From: Bacillota bacterium
GTDB lineage: Bacteria; Bacillota; Clostridia; Christensenellales; UMGS416
Assembly: GCA_023409755.1 (NCBI GenBank)
Contig: JAEYRA010000060.1
Location: forward strand, 1-7,909
Length of the DNA stretch: 7,909 nt
Direction of reading: 5' to 3'
Shown: positions 1 to 5,102 of the stretch, piece after piece
Layout: each line of letters begins with the position of its first letter
Numbering within the stretch: position 1 is the stretch's first letter
Notes under the pieces: model-generated
Told to the model about the DNA's origin: nothing
Databases searched by the model: none
Seen by the model: the letters and a program-made list of their open reading frames with translations, nothing else
Program-made: the position numbers and the translations under genes

Positions 1-458
1 GGCAGGAACCCATCGGTGTCATGGATGTGGTGGACAAGGGAGAGGGCTATAAATTCGGAGGAATCAAGGGTAGGGGCGAGGCGCTGGCGCTGCAGGCGGC
101 CGCCTACCCCAATGGAAAAACGGAGGAGACGCCCATCTATCTGATGGTGGGCACCAGCGATTACGTACTGCGGCCGGACAACACGGTAGCCGTTGCCTAT
201 ACGCCGCCGGAATCGCTGGCGAAGGGGGTGGAGCTTTTCGCCATGGAGGACCTTTCCGACAAGCTGCAAGCTGATATCGCCTACGCCAAGGCAAACCCCA
301 GCGTGCTGGGCGGTGGTGCGGCGGCGGCGCAGGCGACTGCGGCACCGCAGGGGCCATCGGTCATGGCGCGGGTGTTGCTGGCACTGGGCTGCGCCGCCGT
401 GTTGGCCATCGGGGCCTATGGGGTGTTCATGATCCGCCGGAGGGGGAGCCGGAGTTGA
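1..458 (+). CDS. Unrecognised membrane-anchored protein, 3' end only (5' partial)
   Basis: The reading frame is open from base 3 to a TGA at 456-458, so the gene enters from upstream; the ATG at 21 is probably internal, since the frame continues before it and no ribosome-binding site precedes it. About 152 residues are visible. They comprise a mixed soluble stretch, a low-complexity Ala/Gly/Pro-rich linker (about positions 300-355), a hydrophobic helix (about 364-430) and a short tail with three consecutive arginines. By the positive-inside rule this suggests an extracytoplasmic domain tethered by a single C-terminal membrane anchor with its tail in the cytoplasm. I do not recognise the soluble part and assign no function. 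The stop lies only a few bases before the promoter of the AraC-type gene, so the two genes are probably separate transcription units. Confidence 0.6.
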   Translation, partial: QEPIGVMDVVDKGEGYKFGGIKGRGEALALQAAAYPNGKTEETPIYLMVGTSDYVLRPDNTVAVAYTPPESLAKGVELFAMEDLSDKLQADIAYAKANPSVLGGGAAAAQATAAPQGPSVMARVLLALGCAAVLAIGAYGVFMIRRRGSRS

Positions 459-461
459 GGT

Positions 462-490
462 TTGGTTTTGTGGCCAAGCCATGCTAGACT
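462..490 (+). promoter_or_regulatory. Putative sigma-A promoter of the AraC-type gene (extended -10)
   Basis: A -35-like TTGGTT (462-467) is followed after exactly 17 bases by TAGACT (485-490), which is preceded by TG one base upstream, making an extended -10 element. The predicted start is near 497, leaving a leader of about 120 nt before the AraC-type ATG at 619. The -35 match is weak (3/6), and the extended -10 carries the call. Confidence 0.4.
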
Positions 491-536
491 GGAAGGCGGT
501 GCGTGCCACAAAGAGCATCGGATGGGGGGCGGCGGG

Positions 537-614
537 GCTGTCCAACCGGCGCACGGGGGAACCGGACGCGGACACAGCGCTTTGGTACCATGGGGAGGCG
601 AAAGGGGGAAGCGC
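537..614 (+). promoter_or_regulatory. Structured 5' leader around the AraC-type ribosome-binding site
   Basis: Two mutually exclusive pairings are visible. One hairpin pairs 537-543 (GCTGTCC) with 570-578, allowing a 2-nt bulge, and is extended inside by CCGG 546-549 with CCGG 562-565. The other pairs GCGCTT 577-582 with AAGCGC 609-614 and would place the Shine-Dalgarno region (601-609) in its loop. The two share bases 577-578. It matches no riboswitch class that I know. In GC-rich DNA such pairings can arise by chance, so this is a weak call. Confidence 0.22.
601..609 (+). promoter_or_regulatory. Ribosome-binding site that sets the AraC-type start
   Basis: AAAGGGGGA lies 9 bases before the ATG at 619. 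The upstream in-frame ATG at 481 sits between the proposed -35 and -10 elements and has no such site. The 619 start gives the N-terminus expected for this family (MDWLTAMNRALDYLE). Confidence 0.65.
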
Positions 615-618
615 CTAT

Positions 619-1476
619 ATGGATTGGCTGACGGCAATGAACCGTGCGCTCGATTACCTGGAGGACTGCCTGGAGGAACCTTTCGATGTGGAGCAGGCCG
701 CCCGGCTGGCCCTGTCCTCGCGGTTCCACTTCCAGCGCATGTTCTACATGCTCTGCGGCATGACGGTGCAGGAGTATCTGCGGGGCCGGCGGCTGACGCT
801 GGCCGCTCAGCAGCTGGCCCTGGGCCGCGTCCGCGTGCTGGACATCGCCCTGCGCTACGGCTATGAGACGCCCGAAGCCTTTGCCAAGGCCTTTCGCCGG
901 TTCCATGGTGTCACGCCCTCGGCAGCGCGCAAGCCGGGGGTTGGGTTGCGCGCCATGAACCGTCTCCGCTTTCAGGTATCGGTGAAAGGAGAGACAAACA
1001 TGGAGTATCGCATCGAACGCAAGGACGCCTTTGCCCTGTGGGGCAAGGCCATCACCGTAACCCCGGCCGAGGCCGCCGTCGCGATTCCGAAATTTTGGAC
1101 GGACTGCCGTGAGGACGGCACTGCCGCGTTGCTCTCAGCCAAACCCGGGCAGGATACGTTCTACGGTGTGTGCCTGGACATTGACGCTGACACCCAACGC
1201 TTCCGCTATGCGGTGGCGGCGCGGGCCGGCGAGGGGGCTTGCCCTGCTGAGCTGGAGGTTTTCACCATCCCTGCCCAGACCTACGCGGTCTTTGCCGCTG
1301 TGGGCGAGCTGCCCCGGTCTCTGCAGAGCCTAACCGAGCGGGTCTATAGTGAGTGGTTCCCAGCCTCCGGCTTTGAGCATGCGGAGGGCCCTGAGTTGGA
1401 GATCTACCCCGCCGGCGATCTGGATGGCAAGGCCTACCGGTGCGAACTGTGGGTGCCAGTGGCCGAAAAGGCGTAA
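619..1476 (+). CDS. AraC-family transcriptional regulator with GyrI-like effector-binding domain
   Basis: This is a cytoplasmic, probably ligand-responsive transcription regulator of 285 residues. Residues 1-105 form a two-helix-turn-helix AraC DNA-binding domain: a DYLE..LEEPFDVEQAARLA first HTH, a SSRFHFQRMF recognition region, and a second HTH ending in the family signature GYETPEAFAKAFRRFHGVTPSAAR. Residues 128-285 match the GyrI-like/AraC effector-binding fold, with the typical C-terminal pattern EWFPASGFEHAEGPELEIYP and YRCELWVPV. The length is usual for the family. DNA-binding domain first and ligand domain second is the Rob/BmrR-like arrangement, often tied to drug or small-molecule response; the ligand is unknown. 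A strong internal ribosome-binding site precedes Met128 at the domain boundary. The neighbours are unrelated, so the target genes cannot be inferred from context. Confidence 0.9.
   Translation: MDWLTAMNRALDYLEDCLEEPFDVEQAARLALSSRFHFQRMFYMLCGMTVQEYLRGRRLTLAAQQLALGRVRVLDIALRYGYETPEAFAKAFRRFHGVTPSAARKPGVGLRAMNRLRFQVSVKGETNMEYRIERKDAFALWGKAITVTPAEAAVAIPKFWTDCREDGTAALLSAKPGQDTFYGVCLDIDADTQRFRYAVAARAGEGACPAELEVFTIPAQTYAVFAAVGELPRSLQSLTERVYSEWFPASGFEHAEGPELEIYPAGDLDGKAYRCELWVPVAEKA
985..1002 (+). promoter_or_regulatory. Internal Shine-Dalgarno and in-frame ATG at the AraC/effector-domain junction
   Basis: AAAGGAGA (985-992) stands 7 bases before ATG 1000-1002, in frame with the AraC-type gene. It is a better ribosome-binding site than the one at the gene's own start. 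Initiation here would give a free 158-residue GyrI-like domain without the DNA-binding part. The bases also encode the linker residues Lys-Gly-Glu, so they could simply be coding sequence. Confidence 0.45.
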
Positions 1477-1489
1477 GTCAGTGGCAAGA

Positions 1490-1700
1490 AAGAGCGGCCC
1501 GCCCCTGTGGGAGCAGGCCGTTCTGCGTTGTTTATGCCGGTTTGAGGGCGGCGGCATGGAACCGACGCAGCGGTAGGGAAACGAGCAAACGTACAAGAGC
1601 GACACTGAACCCGCCCGTAGGCGAAATTCATTCCTTAGAAACCCGGTATGAGAACCTCGGTTAAGAAATCGCCCGGCGGCGTGTACGGCGGGCGATTCGG
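1490..1700 (+). ncRNA. Candidate structured RNA between convergent genes (family not assigned)
   Basis: No plausible protein gene covers 1477-1744. Read on the plus strand, the stretch holds adjacent and nested stems: 1493-1499 with 1516-1522 (7 bp, one G-U); 1523-1528 with 1565-1570 (6 bp, abutting the first stem); 1534-1539 with 1552-1557 (6 bp, nested inside the second); and 1667-1675 with 1689-1697 (9 bp). The hairpin loop GGGCGG (1546-1551) is complementary to CCGCCC (1611-1616), which would form a pseudoknot. Purine-rich, A-rich joining segments (about 1574-1610) resemble those of large structured bacterial RNAs. Size and compactness make the raiA-motif class the first family I would test, but I cannot confirm a match. 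Against it: I see no convincing promoter and no U-tract after the last hairpin on this strand. The strand is chosen from the purine-rich linkers. Confidence 0.35.
1493..1533 (+). terminator. Weak possible terminator of the AraC-type gene
   Basis: A 7-bp stem (1493-1499 with 1516-1522) starts 16 bases after the AraC-type stop and is followed by a broken T-rich run ending at 1533. The tail is interrupted by G and C, so termination would be inefficient. The same stem can instead be the first helix of the candidate ncRNA. Confidence 0.25.
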
Positions 1701-1719
1701 GGGCATGTGAACAAGTCAT

Positions 1720-1753
1720 TTAAATCGCGGCTGACGCTGCAGCGTCAGCCGCG
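1720..1753 (-). terminator. Hairpin terminator overlapping the pgeF stop codon
   Basis: A perfect 28-nt inverted repeat (arm CGCGGCTGACGCTG, 1726-1739 with 1740-1753) contains the last codons and TGA of pgeF. On the minus strand it is followed by ATTTAAAT, a poor but A/U-only tail. A second hairpin (1689-1697 with 1667-1675), followed by a TTTCTTAA-like tail, could act as a backup. On the plus strand neither hairpin has a U-tract. Confidence 0.5.
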
Positions 1754-2563
1754 AAGCTCCAGCACCGCCGCCATGACCCCGGTGTGGCCCTGCTCTCGCC
1801 GGTGGGAGTAGAACGTCGCCGTGTCACAAGCCGTGCACAGGCCCGCTACGGCGATGGACGCCGCCGGTACCCCGGCCCGCAGCAGCTGCCGCTCGTTGCA
1901 GCGCCACAGGTCCACGTGGGGACGGCCGTCCATTTGTGTCACCAGGTCGTCGCCGGGGAAACGGGTGGCAAAGAGTTCGGCCACATCGTCGCCCACCTCG
2001 AAGCAGCAGGCGCCGATGGACGGCCCGATGGCCGCCAAGCAGTCCGCCGGGCGGGTGCCGTAACGCTCGGCCATGCGAGAGAGAGTTTTGTCAACAATTT
2101 CCTCATAGGTACCGCGCCACCCGGCGTGGATGAGGGCGATGGCTGGGGTGGCGGTGTCCACCACCCACACCGGCACGCAGTCGGCGCTGTGCTTGACGAG
2201 AGCCACGCCGTGCCGGTCGGTCATCAGGGCGTCGGCTTCCGGGCTCACCTGGTCATCGAAGACACCCATACCCACTTCATCGGGCGTGGGCTCATGCGCA
2301 ACGGTGCCGTGCACCTGCCGGGTCACCACTAGGTGCGTCGGGTCGATGCCGGTGGCGGCACAGAGCCGGCGGTAATTCTCCCGCACGTTCTCCACCGTGT
2401 CGGCTCGCTTGGTGCTGAAGTTCATCGTGGCCGTCTCGCCCTGGCTCACACCGCCCAGCCGGGTGGAGAATGCCGCCCGTACCAAGCCCGTTTGCTCCAA
2501 AAAAGAAACGGCGTAGGTTGTTACGCCGTTGGTTTCGTTCCGTGTAAAGCCGCCGTGCGCCAT
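1745..2563 (-). CDS. pgeF: Peptidoglycan editing factor PgeF / YlmD-YfiH family multicopper-type purine nucleosidase
   Basis: This 272-residue cytoplasmic protein belongs to the laccase-domain (Cu-oxidase_4, DUF152) family. Family members act on purine nucleosides (adenosine phosphorylase/deaminase activity), and E. coli YfiH also corrects mis-incorporated L-Ser in peptidoglycan precursors. Visible signatures are FSTRLGGVS (33-40), TRQVHG with His85, KHSADCVP with Cys129, HAGWRG with His146, IGPSIGACCFEVG (179-191) and CTACDTATFYSHRR (243-256). The Cys129-His146 spacing of 17 fits the conserved metal site. I chose ATG 2561-2563, which has GGTGGAG (2569-2575) five bases upstream. A GTG at 2567-2569 overlaps the nrdR stop and would sit directly on that site. 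The gene begins two bases after the nrdR stop, so translational coupling is likely. Confidence 0.93.
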   Translation of the reverse strand: MAHGGFTRNETNGVTTYAVSFLEQTGLVRAAFSTRLGGVSQGETATMNFSTKRADTVENVRENYRRLCAATGIDPTHLVVTRQVHGTVAHEPTPDEVGMGVFDDQVSPEADALMTDRHGVALVKHSADCVPVWVVDTATPAIALIHAGWRGTYEEIVDKTLSRMAERYGTRPADCLAAIGPSIGACCFEVGDDVAELFATRFPGDDLVTQMDGRPHVDLWRCNERQLLRAGVPAASIAVAGLCTACDTATFYSHRREQGHTGVMAAVLELRG

Positions 2564-2565
2564 GC

Positions 2566-3018
2566 TCACTCCACCAGCAGCTTGTTGAGCTCGTCCCGGA
2601 AGGTGTTGATGTCCTTAAACTGCCGGTACACCGAGGCAAACCGCACATAGGCAACCTGGTCGAGCTCCTTCAAGCCCTCCATGACCATCTCGCCCAACCG
2701 GTCGGAGGACACCTCCTGCTCCAGGGAGTTGTAGACCTGCTTTTCAATGGAGGTGACCAGCGCCTCGATCTCCTTCATGGCCACGGGGCGCTTCTCACAG
2801 GCTTTGATGACGCCGCGCTGAATCTTCTCAATGTCGAAGGGTTCACGCCGGCCGTCCTTCTTGATGACCAGGATAACGGGGTTCTCGATCTTCTCATAGG
2901 TTGTGAAGCGTTTGCCACAACCGACGCACTCCCTGCGTCGCCGGATGGCCCAGCCGTCCTCGGTCGGGCGGGAGTCCACTACCTTACTGTCGGTGTGGTT
3001 GCAGTACATGCAGCGCAT
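2566..3018 (-). CDS. nrdR: Transcriptional repressor NrdR
   Basis: NrdR represses ribonucleotide reductase genes by sensing ATP/dATP. The 150-residue protein starts with the zinc ribbon (Cys3-x2-Cys6 and Cys31-x2-Cys34), with the typical NHTDSKVVDSRPTEDG and IRRRREC..CGKRFTTYE between and after the cysteines. An ATP-cone domain follows from about residue 46 (PVILVIKKDGRREPFD...KI..G) to about 136 (AYVRFASVYRQFKD). Length and motifs are complete. Start ATG 3016-3018 has GGAGG seven bases upstream (3026-3030). The in-frame ATG at 3058-3060 lies upstream of the predicted transcription start and adds residues foreign to the family. No nrd reductase gene is in view, so the regulator acts in trans or on its own promoter. 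Confidence 0.97.
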   Translation of the reverse strand: MRCMYCNHTDSKVVDSRPTEDGWAIRRRRECVGCGKRFTTYEKIENPVILVIKKDGRREPFDIEKIQRGVIKACEKRPVAMKEIEALVTSIEKQVYNSLEQEVSSDRLGEMVMEGLKELDQVAYVRFASVYRQFKDINTFRDELNKLLVE

Positions 3019-3048
3019 ATCGGTTCCTCCCCGCGGTTCGCTGCAGCC

Positions 3049-3078
3049 AGTATACCACATATTGTTATATTGTGTCTA
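3049..3078 (-). promoter_or_regulatory. Sigma-A-like promoter of nrdR-pgeF
   Basis: On the minus strand TAGACA (3073-3078) and TATACT (3049-3054) are 18 bases apart, each 5/6 to consensus. The predicted start near 3042 gives a leader of about 24 nt. The 27-nt gap between the ylmC stop and the -35 element shows no terminator hairpin, so read-through from ylmC is also possible. The spacer contains ACACAATATA, which resembles the left half of an NrdR box. Confidence 0.65.
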
Positions 3079-3104
3079 TTTTATGTTTATTGAGGGCGCG
3101 GTAT

Positions 3105-3368
3105 TTATGAGTCGACCGGTAGACCCCGGCCCCCCTCGTCCACCCGCACCAAAATGACGTCCTCCCCGATCTTGACGATGCTCTCCCAGGGGATGACGAC
3201 GTCGGAGCGGCTGCCACGGATCATGCCGACGATGTTGAATGGCCCCGGCACGGCGATGGAACTGATGCGCCCGTCGGCGGTGAAGTGCATGTCCACAATG
3301 GTACCCATACGGCGTCCGTTGGTGATGTTGATGACGTCCTTTTGGCGAATGTCGGAGGAGTTCGCCAT
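3105..3368 (-). CDS. ylmC: YlmC/YmxH-family PRC-barrel protein
   Basis: This small protein of 87 residues fits the YlmC/YmxH family, a PRC-barrel-like fold found near sporulation and cell-division genes in Firmicutes; its molecular role is not established. Visible family features are the opening D[IV]..KDVINI.NGRRMGTIVDM, a turn rich in Gly (DGRISSIAVPG), and the closing VIPWESIVKIGEDVILVRVD. Start ATG 3366-3368 has a run of six G eight bases upstream. It precedes nrdR and pgeF on the same strand, an order seen in many Clostridia, which supports the assignment and the taxonomic call. No convincing promoter is visible upstream. Confidence 0.88.
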   Translation of the reverse strand: MANSSDIRQKDVINITNGRRMGTIVDMHFTADGRISSIAVPGPFNIVGMIRGSRSDVVIPWESIVKIGEDVILVRVDEGGRGLPVDS

Positions 3369-3424
3369 GGCACATTCCCCCCTTCTCCACAGGGTATGCG
3401 TGGGGCGGTGCGGCTATGCCGCCG

Positions 3425-3453
3425 TTGTAGCCCCGGGGGATTCCTGCTATCAT
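3425..3453 (+). promoter_or_regulatory. Promoter of the sugar operon (extended -10)
   Basis: TTGTAG (3425-3430) and TATCAT (3448-3453) are 17 bases apart, with TG one base before the -10. The start near 3460 would leave a leader of only about 16 nt, just enough for the ribosome-binding site GGGAGGG (3463-3469). A small hairpin (3410-3414 with 3418-3422) lies just upstream of the -35. The divergent ylmC gene starts at 3368. Confidence 0.5.
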
Positions 3454-3475
3454 GGTACCAATGGGAGGGATTGCC

Positions 3476-4120
3476 ATGGATGGGACGATTCGGCCGGAGG
3501 TGGAGGCGCTGCTTGCCCGCCTGCCGGCGCTGGAAGATTGCCGGGGGGACATCACGGCGGCGACGGATATGCTCATTGCTTGCTTCCGCCGCGGCGGGCA
3601 GGTACTGCTGTGCGGCAATGGTGGCAGCGCAGCTGACTGCGGGCACATCGCCGGGGAGCTTTTGAAGGGCTTCCTGCGCCGACGGCCCTTGACCGAGGCC
3701 CAGCGGCAGGCCTTTGCCGCGCAGGGCGAGGAGAGCGCGGCATTGGCCGACCGCCTGCAGCGTGGACTGCCGGCCATTGACCTCACGGCCCACGGGGCAC
3801 TCTTGACGGCGGCGCTCAACGACATCGGCGGGGAGGATGTGTTTGCCCAGCAGGTCGTGGCCTTTGGCAGGCCGGGCGATGTGCTCCTCGGGCTTTCCAC
3901 CTCCGGCGGGGCGGCCAATGTGTGCAACGCCTTGCGTGCGGCGCGGGCGCTGGGCCTTGGTACCATCGCGCTGACCGGGCAACGGGGCGGGGCGGCGGCG
4001 AGCCTGGCTGATGTGGCCATCCGCGTGCCGGCTGACGAAACCTACCGCGTGCAGGAATATCATCTGCCGGTCTACCACGCGCTGTGCGCGGCGGTGGAGG
4101 CGGTGTTTTTTGACCGGTGA
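3476..4120 (+). CDS. SIS-domain phosphosugar isomerase, GmhA (sedoheptulose-7-phosphate isomerase)-like
   Basis: This 214-residue cytoplasmic protein has a single SIS domain that binds and isomerises a sugar phosphate. Motifs are LLCGNGGSAAD (44-54), HIAGEL with Glu61, the phosphate loop STSG (141-144), ALTG (165-168) and RVQEYHLPVYHALC (191-204). Glu61, Gln193 and His201 fit the catalytic and metal residues of GmhA. Between Glu61 and the second half lies a longer linker than in GmhA (about 66-107, KGFLRRRPLTEAQ...GLPAIDLTAHGALL), so it is a distinct subfamily and a heptose substrate should not be assumed. Start ATG 3476 is set by GGGAGGG six bases upstream; the in-frame ATG at 3452 lies inside the -10 element. 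It is the first gene of an operon with a ROK kinase and a DUF4432 protein. Confidence 0.85.
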   Translation: MDGTIRPEVEALLARLPALEDCRGDITAATDMLIACFRRGGQVLLCGNGGSAADCGHIAGELLKGFLRRRPLTEAQRQAFAAQGEESAALADRLQRGLPAIDLTAHGALLTAALNDIGGEDVFAQQVVAFGRPGDVLLGLSTSGGAANVCNALRAARALGLGTIALTGQRGGAAASLADVAIRVPADETYRVQEYHLPVYHALCAAVEAVFFDR

Positions 4121-4133
4121 GGGAGGCGCGAAC

Positions 4134-5078
4134 ATGACGGAGAAATTCCATGAGCCGGTGCTGTGCGGGGTGGACATCGGCGGTACCAAATGCGCGGTGA
4201 CACTGTCGGTGCCGCAAGGCAACGAGCTGCGCTTTCTGGGACGGGGAGCATTCCCCACGCCGGGGTCCCCGCATGCGGCGCTGGACCGATTGGTGCATAC
4301 CGCGCGGGAGTTGGCGCAGGTGGCTGGGTGTACCCCCGATGCTGTGGGCGTGAGCTGTGGAGGGCCGCTTGACAGCCGCAGGGGGTTGGTGTTGTCACCG
4401 CCCAACCTGCCTGGGTGGGATGCCATTGATGTGCTTACCCCCTTTCGGCAGGCGTTCGGCGTGCCGGCTGCGCTGTGCAACGACGCCAACGCCTGCGCCC
4501 TGGCCGAGTGGCGCTGGGGTGCGGGGCGGGGCAGTGATAACCTCGTTTTCCTCACCTTTGGCACCGGCATGGGCAGCGGACTCATCCTCAATGGCCGTCT
4601 TTACGAGGGGGCCAACGGCAATGCCGGTGAGGTGGGCCACCTGCGCCTGACCGACGACGGCCCTGAGGGATACGGCAAGCGCGGCTCCTTTGAGGGGTGG
4701 TGCAGCGGGGCCGGGTTGGCCCGGGCCGCGGTGGAGATCGAAGGGTTCCCGGCGGGTATTACGGCGGCTAAGCTGGCCGAGCTGGCCCACGCTGGTGACG
4801 AACGGGCGCTGGCCGTCTACCAGCGCTGCGCTCGCATGTTGGGCCGTGGTTTGGCGGCGTTGGTCGATTTCTTCAACCCCGACTGCATCGTCATTGGCTC
4901 CATCTATGCCCGACAGACGGTGCTGCTGGAGCCGGAAATGGGCCGCGTGCTGGCGACCGAGGCCTTGCCCGAGGCGCTGGCCTGCTGCCGGGTGGTGCCG
5001 GCAGCGTTGGGGGACGCTGTGGGCGACTACGCCGCGGCCGGGGTGGCGCTGGAAGCGCTGCGTTCCCCCCACTCCTAA
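4134..5078 (+). CDS. ROK-family sugar kinase
   Basis: The protein has 314 residues and is a predicted ATP-dependent hexose or amino-sugar kinase. It shows the N-terminal phosphate loop GVDIGGTK (12-19), GVSCGGPLD (72-80), the catalytic-base motif CNDANA (115-120, Asp117), the second phosphate loop TFGTGMGSGL (141-150) and the ROK signature NAGEVGH (163-169). There is no N-terminal helix-turn-helix, so it is a kinase and not a ROK repressor. The usual zinc cluster CxCGxxGCxE after the conserved His is replaced by GPEGYGKRGSFEGWCSG (176-192), with a single Cys. The start is set by GGGAGG (4121-4126) seven bases upstream; the gene begins 13 bases after the SIS stop, which indicates co-transcription. 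Substrate unknown. Confidence 0.9.
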   Translation: MTEKFHEPVLCGVDIGGTKCAVTLSVPQGNELRFLGRGAFPTPGSPHAALDRLVHTARELAQVAGCTPDAVGVSCGGPLDSRRGLVLSPPNLPGWDAIDVLTPFRQAFGVPAALCNDANACALAEWRWGAGRGSDNLVFLTFGTGMGSGLILNGRLYEGANGNAGEVGHLRLTDDGPEGYGKRGSFEGWCSGAGLARAAVEIEGFPAGITAAKLAELAHAGDERALAVYQRCARMLGRGLAALVDFFNPDCIVIGSIYARQTVLLEPEMGRVLATEALPEALACCRVVPAALGDAVGDYAAAGVALEALRSPHS

Positions 5079-5102
5079 CAGGCGAATAAGGAGGATACAG
5101 AA

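Noticed and set aside
481..618. Longer N-terminus of the AraC-type gene from ATG 481
   Set aside because: It lies inside the proposed promoter, has no ribosome-binding site, and adds about 46 residues unlike the family; ATG 619 has a good site and the usual N-terminus.
540..618. c-di-AMP (ydaO) riboswitch-like GGGGGAACCGG in the AraC-type leader
   Set aside because: Only a short GGAACCG stretch is shared; the other conserved segments of the class are missing.
1784..2332. Plus-strand open frame opposite pgeF
   Set aside because: pgeF motifs are complete on the minus strand; the plus frame has no family resemblance.
3019..3060. Upstream ATG for nrdR
   Set aside because: The added 14 residues are not family-like and the segment contains the predicted -10 and start point.
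3452..3475. Earlier ATG for the SIS gene
   Set aside because: It overlaps the -10 element and would be upstream of the transcript start; GGGAGGG serves ATG 3476.
4011..4133. Long N-terminal extension of the ROK kinase overlapping the SIS gene
   Set aside because: The extension is out-of-frame SIS sequence; ATG 4134 has GGGAGG at the right distance and starts just before the DIGGTK loop.
3221..4591. Minus-strand open frame of 456 codons opposite the SIS and ROK genes
   Set aside because: Pro/Arg/His-rich composition, no ribosome-binding site and no recognisable motif; it is a frame shadow of GC-rich coding DNA.
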